Of a stretch of 64,000 nucleotides of DNA, positions 56,059 to 64,000 are shown piece by piece. The notes under the pieces are model-generated. The model ran no database searches, had not been told where the DNA came from, and worked only from the letters and a program-made list of their open reading frames with translations. The stretch's first letter is position 1, and each line of letters opens with the position of its first letter. A program made the translations under genes and the position numbers. The DNA comes from an uncultured Bacteroidaceae bacterium (GTDB lineage Bacteria > Bacteroidota > Bacteroidia > Bacteroidales > Bacteroidaceae): contig CAJOIE010000003.1 in assembly GCA_905234605.1 (NCBI GenBank), positions 62,001 through 126,000 on the forward strand, written 5' to 3'.

Positions 56059-58605
56059 GTGAACACGCCAACAACACCCGCCGCCCAGCTCTCCGACCAG
56101 GCTGTGCAACGCCTGCGCGCAGCCCGCCGCCTGGCCGCCGCCAAGCTGGACAATGTGGAAGAGCAGCTGCAACGGTGCCACCGTCAGGCCGACCGCCTCC
56201 GCCTCTTCGTGACGCTCCGCACGGAGCTCGATGCCGCACAGAGCCGCCTCTTCGCCCTTGGCAAGCAACAGGCCGCCATGCTCACACAACAGCAGGAGCT
56301 GGCACGATTCGAGGAGTTCGAGCCCATGTCGCCACTCTTCCAGCAGCTCACACTGCTCACAGCACATATAGACCAGCTCAACAGCGATAGAGCCGACAAC
56401 AGCCGCACCCTGGCCCTCCGGCAGCAAGAACTCACCGCCGCCGACCAGCGACTCAGCGACAGCCGCAGCGAGCAGCACAACGCCCTGGACACCCTCACCG
56501 CCGCAGCCTACACCATGAGCGACGCCGAGCGCCTCACAGCCATGGCCGAAGCATGCCGCACAGCCATAACACTGGTGCAGCCCGCATGCAACAGCCTGCA
56601 CGAGCGCAGCCAGCGTCTGGCCAACCTGCTGCAAGAGACCGACACACTCATAGCCACACACACACAGCACCTCAACGACGTGCGCGCCACACTGCAAGGA
56701 CTGGAGCCACACCGCCACATGCTCGAGACAAGCCACGCGCTACTCGTGCAACTCGACGAGCTGGCCAGGGCCATGGACTGGCGCGACAGCCTCAGCATGC
56801 AGCTCGAGCAGGCCATCCGTCAGCAGAACGAGCACAACGAGCGCCTCGGCATGCTCTTCCGCAGCCACGAGGAGATAAAGGCAGCCATAGCCACCAAGGA
56901 CGCCGAGGTGCACAACCACCGCCAGGAAATAGCAGGGCGCGACACCTATGCCATGCAGCTGCGCGCACTCGACCTGCGCAGCCGTGGCCTCATGTTCGAG
57001 ACAGCCCTTGCCCTGTGGCAGGGCATCGCCGAGGGCTTCGACCTGACAGAGCACGAGGAGGCCGTCGTCACACAACTGCGCCAACAAGCCGACATGCTAC
57101 ACAAGAGCACGGCAGCCCTCGAGACCGAGATACACCAGCTGCAGCAACAGCTGCAACAACGCACACACCACTGGACCATGGCCAAGAGCCAGAACGTAGT
57201 GTGCCTGCGCTCCGACCTCAGCGAGGGCACTGCCTGCACCGTGTGCGGCTCCACCCACCACCCCTGGCACAGCGAGAGCATGCGCGAGCAGAGCGCACTC
57301 ATCACATCGCTCAAGGCCGACGTAGACAACATCAGCACCACACTCGACAACCGCCGCCACACGCTCCAGCAACAGCAGTGCCAGCTGGCAGCCATCGAAG
57401 CAAAGACAGACGTGGCCAACGAAACCATCCGCCGCTTGAACGACCGCCTGCAGCGCGACATAGCCGAATGGGCACACTTCAGCACGCTCGACAGCTCGCT
57501 GCGCGACTGCTCACGCTCCACCAACAGGCCGGCACGCACAGCCATACTGCGGCAACTCATCGAGAAGACACGCCACGACGCCGACGAGGCCGGACGCGAC
57601 CTGAAAGCCCTGACCTACCACCTCGACACCATCGACTCGCTCAGCGAGGACATACGCCAGCTGCAACGTCAGGCCACCGACCTGAGCAACACCATGGGCG
57701 AAGAAAACACCGCCTGCCAGGTGATGGCCCGTCAGACCGTGCGCCTGAACAGAGACCTCAAGGCTGCCACACAGGACTACGCACAACGCTACGATGCCCT
57801 GACGCACGCCATAACCCTGCCCGAGTGGTTCCAGCAGTGGAAGGCATCACACGAGTCCGTGAAGATGCGCATACAGGAGTTGGCCACCCAGTGGGCACAA
57901 GCCAACAGCGAGGCCGCAAGCATCAGCAAAGAGCTGGCCACGCTGCAGGCACGGCAGGAACAGATGCGGCAGTCGCAAGAGCTGACCATGCAGCACATCA
58001 CACAGATAGAAGCCATGCAGGCACGCATGGACGACATAGCCTCCAAGGCCGACGACAGCATCAAGCGGATGCCCTTCCACGAAAGCGACGCCCGCACCCA
58101 CTTCACCAACGCCGTGGCAGCACATGCCGACAGGCAGAGAGACAGCGAAGCCGCACAGCAGCAGCAACAACAACAGCAGGAACAGTATCTCACGGCACAG
58201 ATACGCGCCCGTCAGCTACAGCAGCACGCCAGCACAGCAGAACAGTCCGTAGCCGCCATCCAGCAACAGATAGACATCGCCATACGCCGCTACAACGCCA
58301 GCCACCCGCCCGTGCAGGCCGCCGAACTGACGCGCGTGTTTGCCGGCGGCAACGACTGGAACACAGTGAGGCAGACAGTGCGCCAACTGACCATCGACAA
58401 AGCCGTGGCCGAGGCACGTGTCGACACGCTGCGGGCACGCATCGTGACACTCCAGGCCGAAGGACTGCGCATCATGGACGACAACTGGCAGCGCGAACAG
58501 GACAGCCTCATCACACAGCAAGCCGAACTGCAAGACCAACGCTCACAGATACTCATGCAGATAGCTGCCATCGACGTGCAGCTGGCCAACGCCGCAGCAT
58601 CCTGA
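56059..58605 (+). CDS. SbcC/Rad50-like coiled-coil protein with central CxxC zinc-hook motif, lacking ATPase head motifs
   Basis: GTG start VNTPTTPAAQLSDQAVQ; long Gln/Leu-rich heptad-like arms either side of LSEGTACTVCGSTHHPW (CxxC at 57235-57246); no Walker A, signature or Walker B seen. Confidence 0.8.
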   Translation: MNTPTTPAAQLSDQAVQRLRAARRLAAAKLDNVEEQLQRCHRQADRLRLFVTLRTELDAAQSRLFALGKQQAAMLTQQQELARFEEFEPMSPLFQQLTLLTAHIDQLNSDRADNSRTLALRQQELTAADQRLSDSRSEQHNALDTLTAAAYTMSDAERLTAMAEACRTAITLVQPACNSLHERSQRLANLLQETDTLIATHTQHLNDVRATLQGLEPHRHMLETSHALLVQLDELARAMDWRDSLSMQLEQAIRQQNEHNERLGMLFRSHEEIKAAIATKDAEVHNHRQEIAGRDTYAMQLRALDLRSRGLMFETALALWQGIAEGFDLTEHEEAVVTQLRQQADMLHKSTAALETEIHQLQQQLQQRTHHWTMAKSQNVVCLRSDLSEGTACTVCGSTHHPWHSESMREQSALITSLKADVDNISTTLDNRRHTLQQQQCQLAAIEAKTDVANETIRRLNDRLQRDIAEWAHFSTLDSSLRDCSRSTNRPARTAILRQLIEKTRHDADEAGRDLKALTYHLDTIDSLSEDIRQLQRQATDLSNTMGEENTACQVMARQTVRLNRDLKAATQDYAQRYDALTHAITLPEWFQQWKASHESVKMRIQELATQWAQANSEAASISKELATLQARQEQMRQSQELTMQHITQIEAMQARMDDIASKADDSIKRMPFHESDARTHFTNAVAAHADRQRDSEAAQQQQQQQQEQYLTAQIRARQLQQHASTAEQSVAAIQQQIDIAIRRYNASHPPVQAAELTRVFAGGNDWNTVRQTVRQLTIDKAVAEARVDTLRARIVTLQAEGLRIMDDNWQREQDSLITQQAELQDQRSQILMQIAAIDVQLANAAAS

Positions 58606-58647
58606 CCATTCTGCATCCTATCATTTAACACTTTACCCTCCCCCTAA

Positions 58648-59082
58648 ATGCCCTCCTATCAGCTCCGCTTCAGTCAGGAACTCGTCGACACGCTCTACGA
58701 GAAGATACTGCGCAAGATGCTCATCGAGAAACGCTATCTCGTGCCAGGCTACACCGCCAGGCAGCTGGCCGAAGAGCTACACACCAACACACGCTACATC
58801 AGTGCCACCATGTCGCGCCGCTTCGGCACCAACTTCTCGCAGCTGCTGGCAGGCTTCCGCGTGCGTGAGGCCGCCGCAGTGCTCACCAACCGCAAGACAG
58901 CCGACATAACCATGGAGGAACTCGCCACACGCTGCGGCTTCAACAGCCGGCAGGCACTCTACATAGCCTTCCAGAGCGTGATGGGCACCACGCCAAGGCT
59001 CTATCAGAACGACTTCAACGACAAACGCCGCCAAGCCGGCACAGCCAAGCCTAAACACACTACCACCACCCCCAACACATGA
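58648..59082 (+). CDS. AraC-type helix-turn-helix protein (HTH only)
   Basis: YTARQLAEELHTNTRYISATMSRRFGTNFSQLLAGFRVREAAAVL...TMEELATRCGFNSRQALYIAFQSVMGTTPRLYQNDF. Confidence 0.87.
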   Translation: MPSYQLRFSQELVDTLYEKILRKMLIEKRYLVPGYTARQLAEELHTNTRYISATMSRRFGTNFSQLLAGFRVREAAAVLTNRKTADITMEELATRCGFNSRQALYIAFQSVMGTTPRLYQNDFNDKRRQAGTAKPKHTTTTPNT

Positions 59083-61160
59083 CAACCAAAACACTCTCAC
59101 TAATGCTCATGCTCACAGCATCACTAATCACGGCATCATGCCAGAGCGCAGCCGACGCCGACAGCTCCTTCAGCTACAACGACGAGCGCTTCGCCGACCT
59201 ACAGATGCTGCGCTACCGCGTGGATGGCTTCGACCAGCTCACCCTGCGCCAGAAGACACTCATCTACTACCTCTCCGAGGCAGCACTGAGCGGCCGCGAC
59301 ATACTCTGGGACCAGAACGGACGCTACAACCTGCGCATACGTCGGCTGCTCGAAGCCGTCTACACCAACTATGGCGACAGCCGGCAGTCCGCCAACTTCA
59401 AGGCCTTTTCCGTTTACCTCAAGCGCGTGTGGTTCGCCAATGGCATACACCACCATTACGGGTCGGACAAGTTCCAACCAGGTTTCGACGAGGAGTTTCT
59501 ACGCTCTGCCATAGAGCTCTATGTGCCTGAAAGCGAGCTGCCGCTGGCAGAGGGACAGACCGTCGACGAGATGATGGCAGAACTCTTCCCCATAATCTTC
59601 GACCCCACAGTAATGCCCAAGCGCACCAATCAGGCCGACGGCGCAGACCTCGTGCTCACCTCCGCCGCCAACTACTACGGCGAGGGCGTCACCCAGGCCG
59701 AGGCCGAGCAGTTCTACCTCGCCATGAAGGAAGCCGCCCCCGACCCCGCACACCCCGTCATGTTCGGCATGAACTCACGCTTAGTGAAGGAGGACGGTCA
59801 GCTGCGCGAGCGCGTGTGGCGCAGCGGCGGCCTCTACGGCCCTGCCATCGACCGCATCATATATTGGTTGGAGCAGGCCCGCGGCGTGACAGAGAGCGAC
59901 AGGCAGGCCGCCGTGATCGACAAGCTCATTGAGTTCTACCGCACAGGCGACCTGCACACCTTCGATGCCTACAGCATACTGTGGGTGGAAGACACCGACG
60001 GCGACGTCGACTTCACCAACGGCTTCACCGAGTCATACGGCGACCCCCTGGGCATGAAAGCCAGCTGGGAGGGATATGCCAACTTCAAGGACCAGGCAGC
60101 CACCGAGCGCACCCGCAAGCTCTCGGCCAACGCCCAGTGGTTTGAGGACCACTCACCCGTGGACAGCCGCTTCAAGAAGGAGAACTGCCGCGGCATCACG
60201 GCCAAGGTCATCGTGGCAGCCATGCTCGGCGGCGACCTCTACCCCTCCACCGCCATCGGCATCAACCTGCCCAACAGCAACTGGGTGCGCGCCGAGCACG
60301 GTTCCAAGAGCGTGACCATCGGCAACCTCACCGATGCCTACAACAAGGCTGCACGCGGCAACGGCTTCCAGGACGAGTTCGTAGTCGATGCCGCCACACG
60401 CCAGCTCATCGACACCTACGGCGATGTGTGCGACGACCTGCACACCGACCTCCACGAGTGTCTCGGCCACGGCTCAGGCAAGCTGCTGCCCGGAGTGGAC
60501 CCCGACTCGCTCAAGGCCTACGGCAGTGCCATCGAGGAGGCACGCGCCGACCTCTTCGGGCTCTACTACATTGCCGACCCCAAGCTGCATGAGCTGGGGC
60601 TGACCCCAACGGCCGATGCCTACCAGAGCCAATACTACACCTATATGATGAACGGCCTGCTCACACAGCTCGTGCGCATAGAGCAGGGAGCAAGCATCGA
60701 GGAGGCACACATGCGCAACCGTGCCATGATAGCCCACTGGGTGCTCGACCACGCCACACAGCAAGCCACCACGCAAGGCACGAAGCCCGCCGTGGAACTC
60801 GTGAAACGCGGCGGCAAGACCTACGTCAGGGTGAACGACTACCCTGCCCTGCGGACACTCTTCGGTCAGCTGCTGGCCGAGGTGCAGCGTGTGAAGAGCG
60901 AGGGCGACTTCGCCGGCGCACGCACCCTCATCGAGACATACGGCGTGAAGGTCGACTCCACGCTCCACGCCGAGGTGCTGGAGCGCTATCGCCGTCTTGA
61001 TCTGGCCCCATACAAGGGCTTCATCAACCCCGAATATGTGGTGACACGCGATGCCGACGGCAACATCACCGACGTGCAGGTGCGCTACGGCGAGGCCTAT
61101 GACCACCAGATGTTGCGCTACAGCCGCGACTATGCCACACTGCCCCTTGTGAACGAATGA
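59079..61160 (+). CDS. Dipeptidyl peptidase III (M49 family), lipoprotein
   Basis: SLITASC lipobox-like; HECLGHGSGKLLPG and EEARADLFGLY zinc motifs; ATGA overlap. Confidence 0.93.
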   Translation: MTTKTLSLMLMLTASLITASCQSAADADSSFSYNDERFADLQMLRYRVDGFDQLTLRQKTLIYYLSEAALSGRDILWDQNGRYNLRIRRLLEAVYTNYGDSRQSANFKAFSVYLKRVWFANGIHHHYGSDKFQPGFDEEFLRSAIELYVPESELPLAEGQTVDEMMAELFPIIFDPTVMPKRTNQADGADLVLTSAANYYGEGVTQAEAEQFYLAMKEAAPDPAHPVMFGMNSRLVKEDGQLRERVWRSGGLYGPAIDRIIYWLEQARGVTESDRQAAVIDKLIEFYRTGDLHTFDAYSILWVEDTDGDVDFTNGFTESYGDPLGMKASWEGYANFKDQAATERTRKLSANAQWFEDHSPVDSRFKKENCRGITAKVIVAAMLGGDLYPSTAIGINLPNSNWVRAEHGSKSVTIGNLTDAYNKAARGNGFQDEFVVDAATRQLIDTYGDVCDDLHTDLHECLGHGSGKLLPGVDPDSLKAYGSAIEEARADLFGLYYIADPKLHELGLTPTADAYQSQYYTYMMNGLLTQLVRIEQGASIEEAHMRNRAMIAHWVLDHATQQATTQGTKPAVELVKRGGKTYVRVNDYPALRTLFGQLLAEVQRVKSEGDFAGARTLIETYGVKVDSTLHAEVLERYRRLDLAPYKGFINPEYVVTRDADGNITDVQVRYGEAYDHQMLRYSRDYATLPLVNE

Positions 61161-61768
61161 AGCGTCTGCCATACGACGAGCAACGGCGGCTGCTGCTCGC
61201 CGACCTGCATGCCGCCATGAACGGCATTGCCGCCAAAGCCATCACCGGCAGCGGCATGGGCTACACCATGGCCTTCGGCGTGGAGCTCCCACGCCTGCGC
61301 CAGATAGCAGCCGCCGTGGAGCCTGACCTCGGGCTCTCCATGTCGCTATGGCAGGAGGGTGTGCGCGAGCTCAAGATGCTGGCCATCATGCTCATGCCCA
61401 AGGAACTCTTCGACACCGCGACGGCCATGCAATGGCTCTCGCAGCTGCCAGCCTCACAGGCCGAGCTGTGCCAGCTTATGGTGCTCGACCTGATCTCACA
61501 GATGCCCGATGCACCGACAGTGGCATTCGCCCTGATGGCTCACGAGGATGCCATGCACCAGACAGCCGGTTTCCTCACCGTGAGCCGTATCCTCGCACAG
61601 GGTGCCACGCTCTCGCCCGACGCCGAGGCCGAGTACCTCGACCAGGCTCGCTCGCTACTGCATTCCCCCTATGCGCCGCTGGCCCGCGCCGTGAGCAACT
61701 CCCTGCTCCACTATGGCCAGACATCACGGCAAGCACAGCACAAAGCCGACAGCATCCTATGCAACTGA
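61157..61768 (+). CDS. DNA alkylation repair (AlkD/HEAT-like) protein
   Basis: GVELPRLRQIAAAVEPDLGLSMSLWQEGVRELKMLAIMLMPKE; ATGA overlap with upstream gene. Confidence 0.65.
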   Translation: MKRLPYDEQRRLLLADLHAAMNGIAAKAITGSGMGYTMAFGVELPRLRQIAAAVEPDLGLSMSLWQEGVRELKMLAIMLMPKELFDTATAMQWLSQLPASQAELCQLMVLDLISQMPDAPTVAFALMAHEDAMHQTAGFLTVSRILAQGATLSPDAEAEYLDQARSLLHSPYAPLARAVSNSLLHYGQTSRQAQHKADSILCN

Positions 61769-62523
61769 CAATCCTGCAACACGACATTCAATGGTGCGAG
61801 GTGGCGGCCAACCTGGCTCATCTCGACCGTCTGCTCTGCCGCATTCCACGCACCGACCTGCTGCTTCTGCCCGAGATGTTTGCCACAGGGCTCAACAACA
61901 TGGCCTCCGAGGTGGCAGACGCCGCACCAGCCATCACCGGATGGATGGCACGCACAGCCGCCGAGCACGACTGTGCCGTGGTAGGCACCATGGCCGTGCA
62001 GGACGGTGAGCGCTACTACAACCGCCTGCACTTCGTGCGCCCCGACGGCAGCATCACCACCTACGACAAGCACCACCTTTTCGCCTATGGCGGTGAGGCC
62101 ATGCACTACTCACGCGGCACAGAGCGGCGCATAGTGGAATGGCGCGGCGTGCGCTTCCTGCTCCAGGTGTGCTACGACCTGCGCTACCCTGTCTGGGCCC
62201 GCAACCGCGGCGACTACGACTGCATCCTCTACTCTGCCAACTGGCCCATCAGCCGCGACACGGCATGGCGGACACTCATCCGCGCACGGGCCATCGAGAA
62301 CCAGTGCTATGTGGCTGCCGCCAACCGCATCGGCACCGACCAGCAATGCGAGTACTACGGCCGCTCGGCCATCATCAACCCCTATGGCGAGACCATGACC
62401 GAGTGCCCCGACCAGACAGAGTGGGCAGCAGCCGGCGTGCTCGACATGGACTTCCTGCGCCACTACTGCGACAAGTTTCCCGTGCTGGCCGATGCAGACG
62501 CCTTCACCATTCTTCCTTCCTGA
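61759..62523 (+). CDS. Nitrilase-family amidohydrolase (omega-amidase-like)
   Basis: LLLLPEMFATG (Glu), YDKHHLF (Lys), VCYDLRYPVWARN (Cys), NRIGTD. Confidence 0.93.
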   Translation: MQLTILQHDIQWCEVAANLAHLDRLLCRIPRTDLLLLPEMFATGLNNMASEVADAAPAITGWMARTAAEHDCAVVGTMAVQDGERYYNRLHFVRPDGSITTYDKHHLFAYGGEAMHYSRGTERRIVEWRGVRFLLQVCYDLRYPVWARNRGDYDCILYSANWPISRDTAWRTLIRARAIENQCYVAAANRIGTDQQCEYYGRSAIINPYGETMTECPDQTEWAAAGVLDMDFLRHYCDKFPVLADADAFTILPS

Positions 62524-62529
62524 ACAAGC

Positions 62530-63000
62530 ATGGCCACCGCAACACACACTCAACACCTGCAGGAGCGTGCCGCCGCCCAGCTGCGCGACTACCTCGTGAC
62601 ACGCGGCATGAGGCAGACACCGGAGCGCTATGCCGTCCTCGCGGCTGCCTACGCCTTCACTACCACCTTCACCGCCGAGGAGCTCATAGCCAGGCTCAAG
62701 GAAGAGCATGCCTACGTCAGCCAGCCCACGGTCTACAACTCGCTACAGCTCTTCCTGCAAGCCAACCTCGTGGTGCGCTACCCTCACGTCACGCATCAGA
62801 GTGTGTATCTGCGTGTCGAGAGCGACGCACCACGCTGCTATCAGGTGTGCAACTACTGCGGGCGCACCACCCCCATCAAGAACCGCGCGCTGACCGCTGC
62901 CGTGGCAGCCTACCACACGCGCAGCTTCAACATATCCCACCGTGTGCTGTATATATGCGGCGTATGCGGCAAATGCAAGAGGATGAAGAATGAAGAGTGA
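62530..63000 (+). CDS. Fur family transcriptional regulator
   Basis: YLVTRGMRQTPERYAVLAAAY; VSQPTVYNSLQLF; CNYCG...CGVCGKC paired cysteine motifs. Confidence 0.9.
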   Translation: MATATHTQHLQERAAAQLRDYLVTRGMRQTPERYAVLAAAYAFTTTFTAEELIARLKEEHAYVSQPTVYNSLQLFLQANLVVRYPHVTHQSVYLRVESDAPRCYQVCNYCGRTTPIKNRALTAAVAAYHTRSFNISHRVLYICGVCGKCKRMKNEE

Positions 63001-63069
63001 AGAATAAAGGCTACCTTTGCCGCCGCAGTGAGAACACCTTATTCTTCATCCTTCATTCTTCACTCATCC
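62980..63069. repeat. Inverted GAAGAATGAAGAGTGAAG repeat flanking the purA promoter
   Basis: GGATGAAGAATGAAGAGTGAAGAATAAAGG ... CCTTATTCTTCATCCTTCATTCTTCACTCATCC. Confidence 0.8.
63012..63019 (+). promoter_or_regulatory. -7 box TACCTTTG upstream of purA
   Basis: TAnnTTTG 50 nt upstream of ATG 63070. Confidence 0.6.
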
Positions 63070-64000
63070 ATGGAACACTCAAACAGCAACCCTGCCGCCA
63101 CAGACACCCGCGGCCGTGTTGACGCCCTGCTCGGCATTGTCTTCGGCGACGAAGGCAAGGGCAAGGTGGTCGACGTGTTTGCCCCACGCTACGATGTGGT
63201 GGCGCGTTTCGCCGGCGGTCCCAATGCCGGGCACACCATCATCTTCGACGGCAAGAAGTTCGTGCTGCGCAGCATCCCCTCAGGCATCTTCTCGGAGCAT
63301 CAGCTCAACATCATCGGCAACGGCTGCGTCATAGCCCCCGACCTCTTCATGGCCGAAGCCCGCGAGCTCGAGGCTGCCGGCTACGACCTGCGGCCGCGCC
63401 TCCACATCAGCACACGTGCGCACCTCATACTGCCCACACACCGTGTGCTCGACCGCGCCCTCGAGGCAGCCAAGGGCAAGAATGCCGTGGGCACCACAGG
63501 CAAGGGCATAGGCCCCACCTACAGCGAGAAGGCTGCACGCACAGGGCTTCGCGTGGGCGACATTCTCGAAGGCTTCGAGGCCAAGTATGCCGCCCTCAAG
63601 GCACGCCATGAGCAGCAGCTGCGCGACCTGCACTATACCGACTACGACATCACGGCCGAGGAGCGCACATGGATGGAAGGCGTAGCCTACATGCGTCAGT
63701 TCACCATCACCGACACCGTGACCGAGCTGGGCGAGCTCCTGGCACAGGGCAAGAGCGTGCTGGCCGAGGGCGCACAGGGCACCATGCTCGACATAGACCA
63801 CGGCACCTACCCCTACGTGTCGAGCTCATCGACCACCACGGGCGGCGTATGCACCGGCCTGGGCGTTGCGCCACAGGCAATAGGCGATGTCTATGGCATC
63901 TTCAAGGCCTACTCCACCCGCGTGGGAGCAGGCCCGTTCCCTGTTGAGCTCTTCGATGAGACAGGCGAGCAGCTGTGCCAGATAGGCCATGAGTATGGTG
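63070..64000 (+). CDS. purA: Adenylosuccinate synthetase (3' truncated by window edge)
   Basis: LLGIVFGDEGKGKVVDVF; GGPNAGHT; GTTGKGIGPTYSEKAAR; LAEGAQGTMLDIDHGTYPYVSSSSTTTGG. Confidence 0.95.
   Translation, partial: MEHSNSNPAATDTRGRVDALLGIVFGDEGKGKVVDVFAPRYDVVARFAGGPNAGHTIIFDGKKFVLRSIPSGIFSEHQLNIIGNGCVIAPDLFMAEARELEAAGYDLRPRLHISTRAHLILPTHRVLDRALEAAKGKNAVGTTGKGIGPTYSEKAARTGLRVGDILEGFEAKYAALKARHEQQLRDLHYTDYDITAEERTWMEGVAYMRQFTITDTVTELGELLAQGKSVLAEGAQGTMLDIDHGTYPYVSSSSTTTGGVCTGLGVAPQAIGDVYGIFKAYSTRVGAGPFPVELFDETGEQLCQIGHEYG

Noticed and set aside
1-64000. Prophage, IS/transposon or classic defence island
   Set aside because: No transposase, integrase, phage structural or recognised defence genes found on either strand; only the headless SbcC-like gene is a possible outlier.

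Overview
This is a GC-rich (by eye) Bacteroidales chromosomal window, probably Prevotellaceae-like. That placement is an inference from protein family content, TAnnTTTG (-7) promoter boxes and KGIYV..KK-type C-terminal tails. It is mostly housekeeping and polysaccharide/peptide utilisation genes: SulP transporter, EF-G2-like factor, TPL/tryptophanase-fold lyase, GH43, RND pump, DPP-IV, hemW, rhaM, SIMPL, BIG2-type secreted protein, histidine phosphatase, YhaM-like nuclease, ABC ATPase, GH20, MTAN, xth, Gfo/Idh/MocA, GH127, HEIGH metalloprotease-like protein, ECF sigma, BleH/PepC, PL11-autotransporter-repeat fusion, M24 peptidase, C11 peptidase, histidine kinase, MazG, valS, metY-like, recG, SbcC-like coiled coil, DPP-III, nitrilase, Fur, purA. 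There are tRNA-Ser and tRNA-Pro genes. I saw no CRISPR array, prophage or IS element. The most unusual signals are: (1) an intergenic ACCCTGCAC/GTGCAGGGT hairpin repeat family at six loci, filling four of the six convergent gene gaps; (2) a Rad50/SbcC-like coiled coil with a central CxxC zinc-hook motif but no ATPase head motifs; (3) an EF-G paralog with altered GTPase motifs; (4) a TPL/tryptophanase homolog with altered PLP-pocket residues; (5) a PL11 lyase fused to autotransporter-type beta repeats; (6) an approximately 49-bp minisatellite; (7) two unlisted micropeptide genes with clear expression signals; (8) two candidate leaderless promoters.
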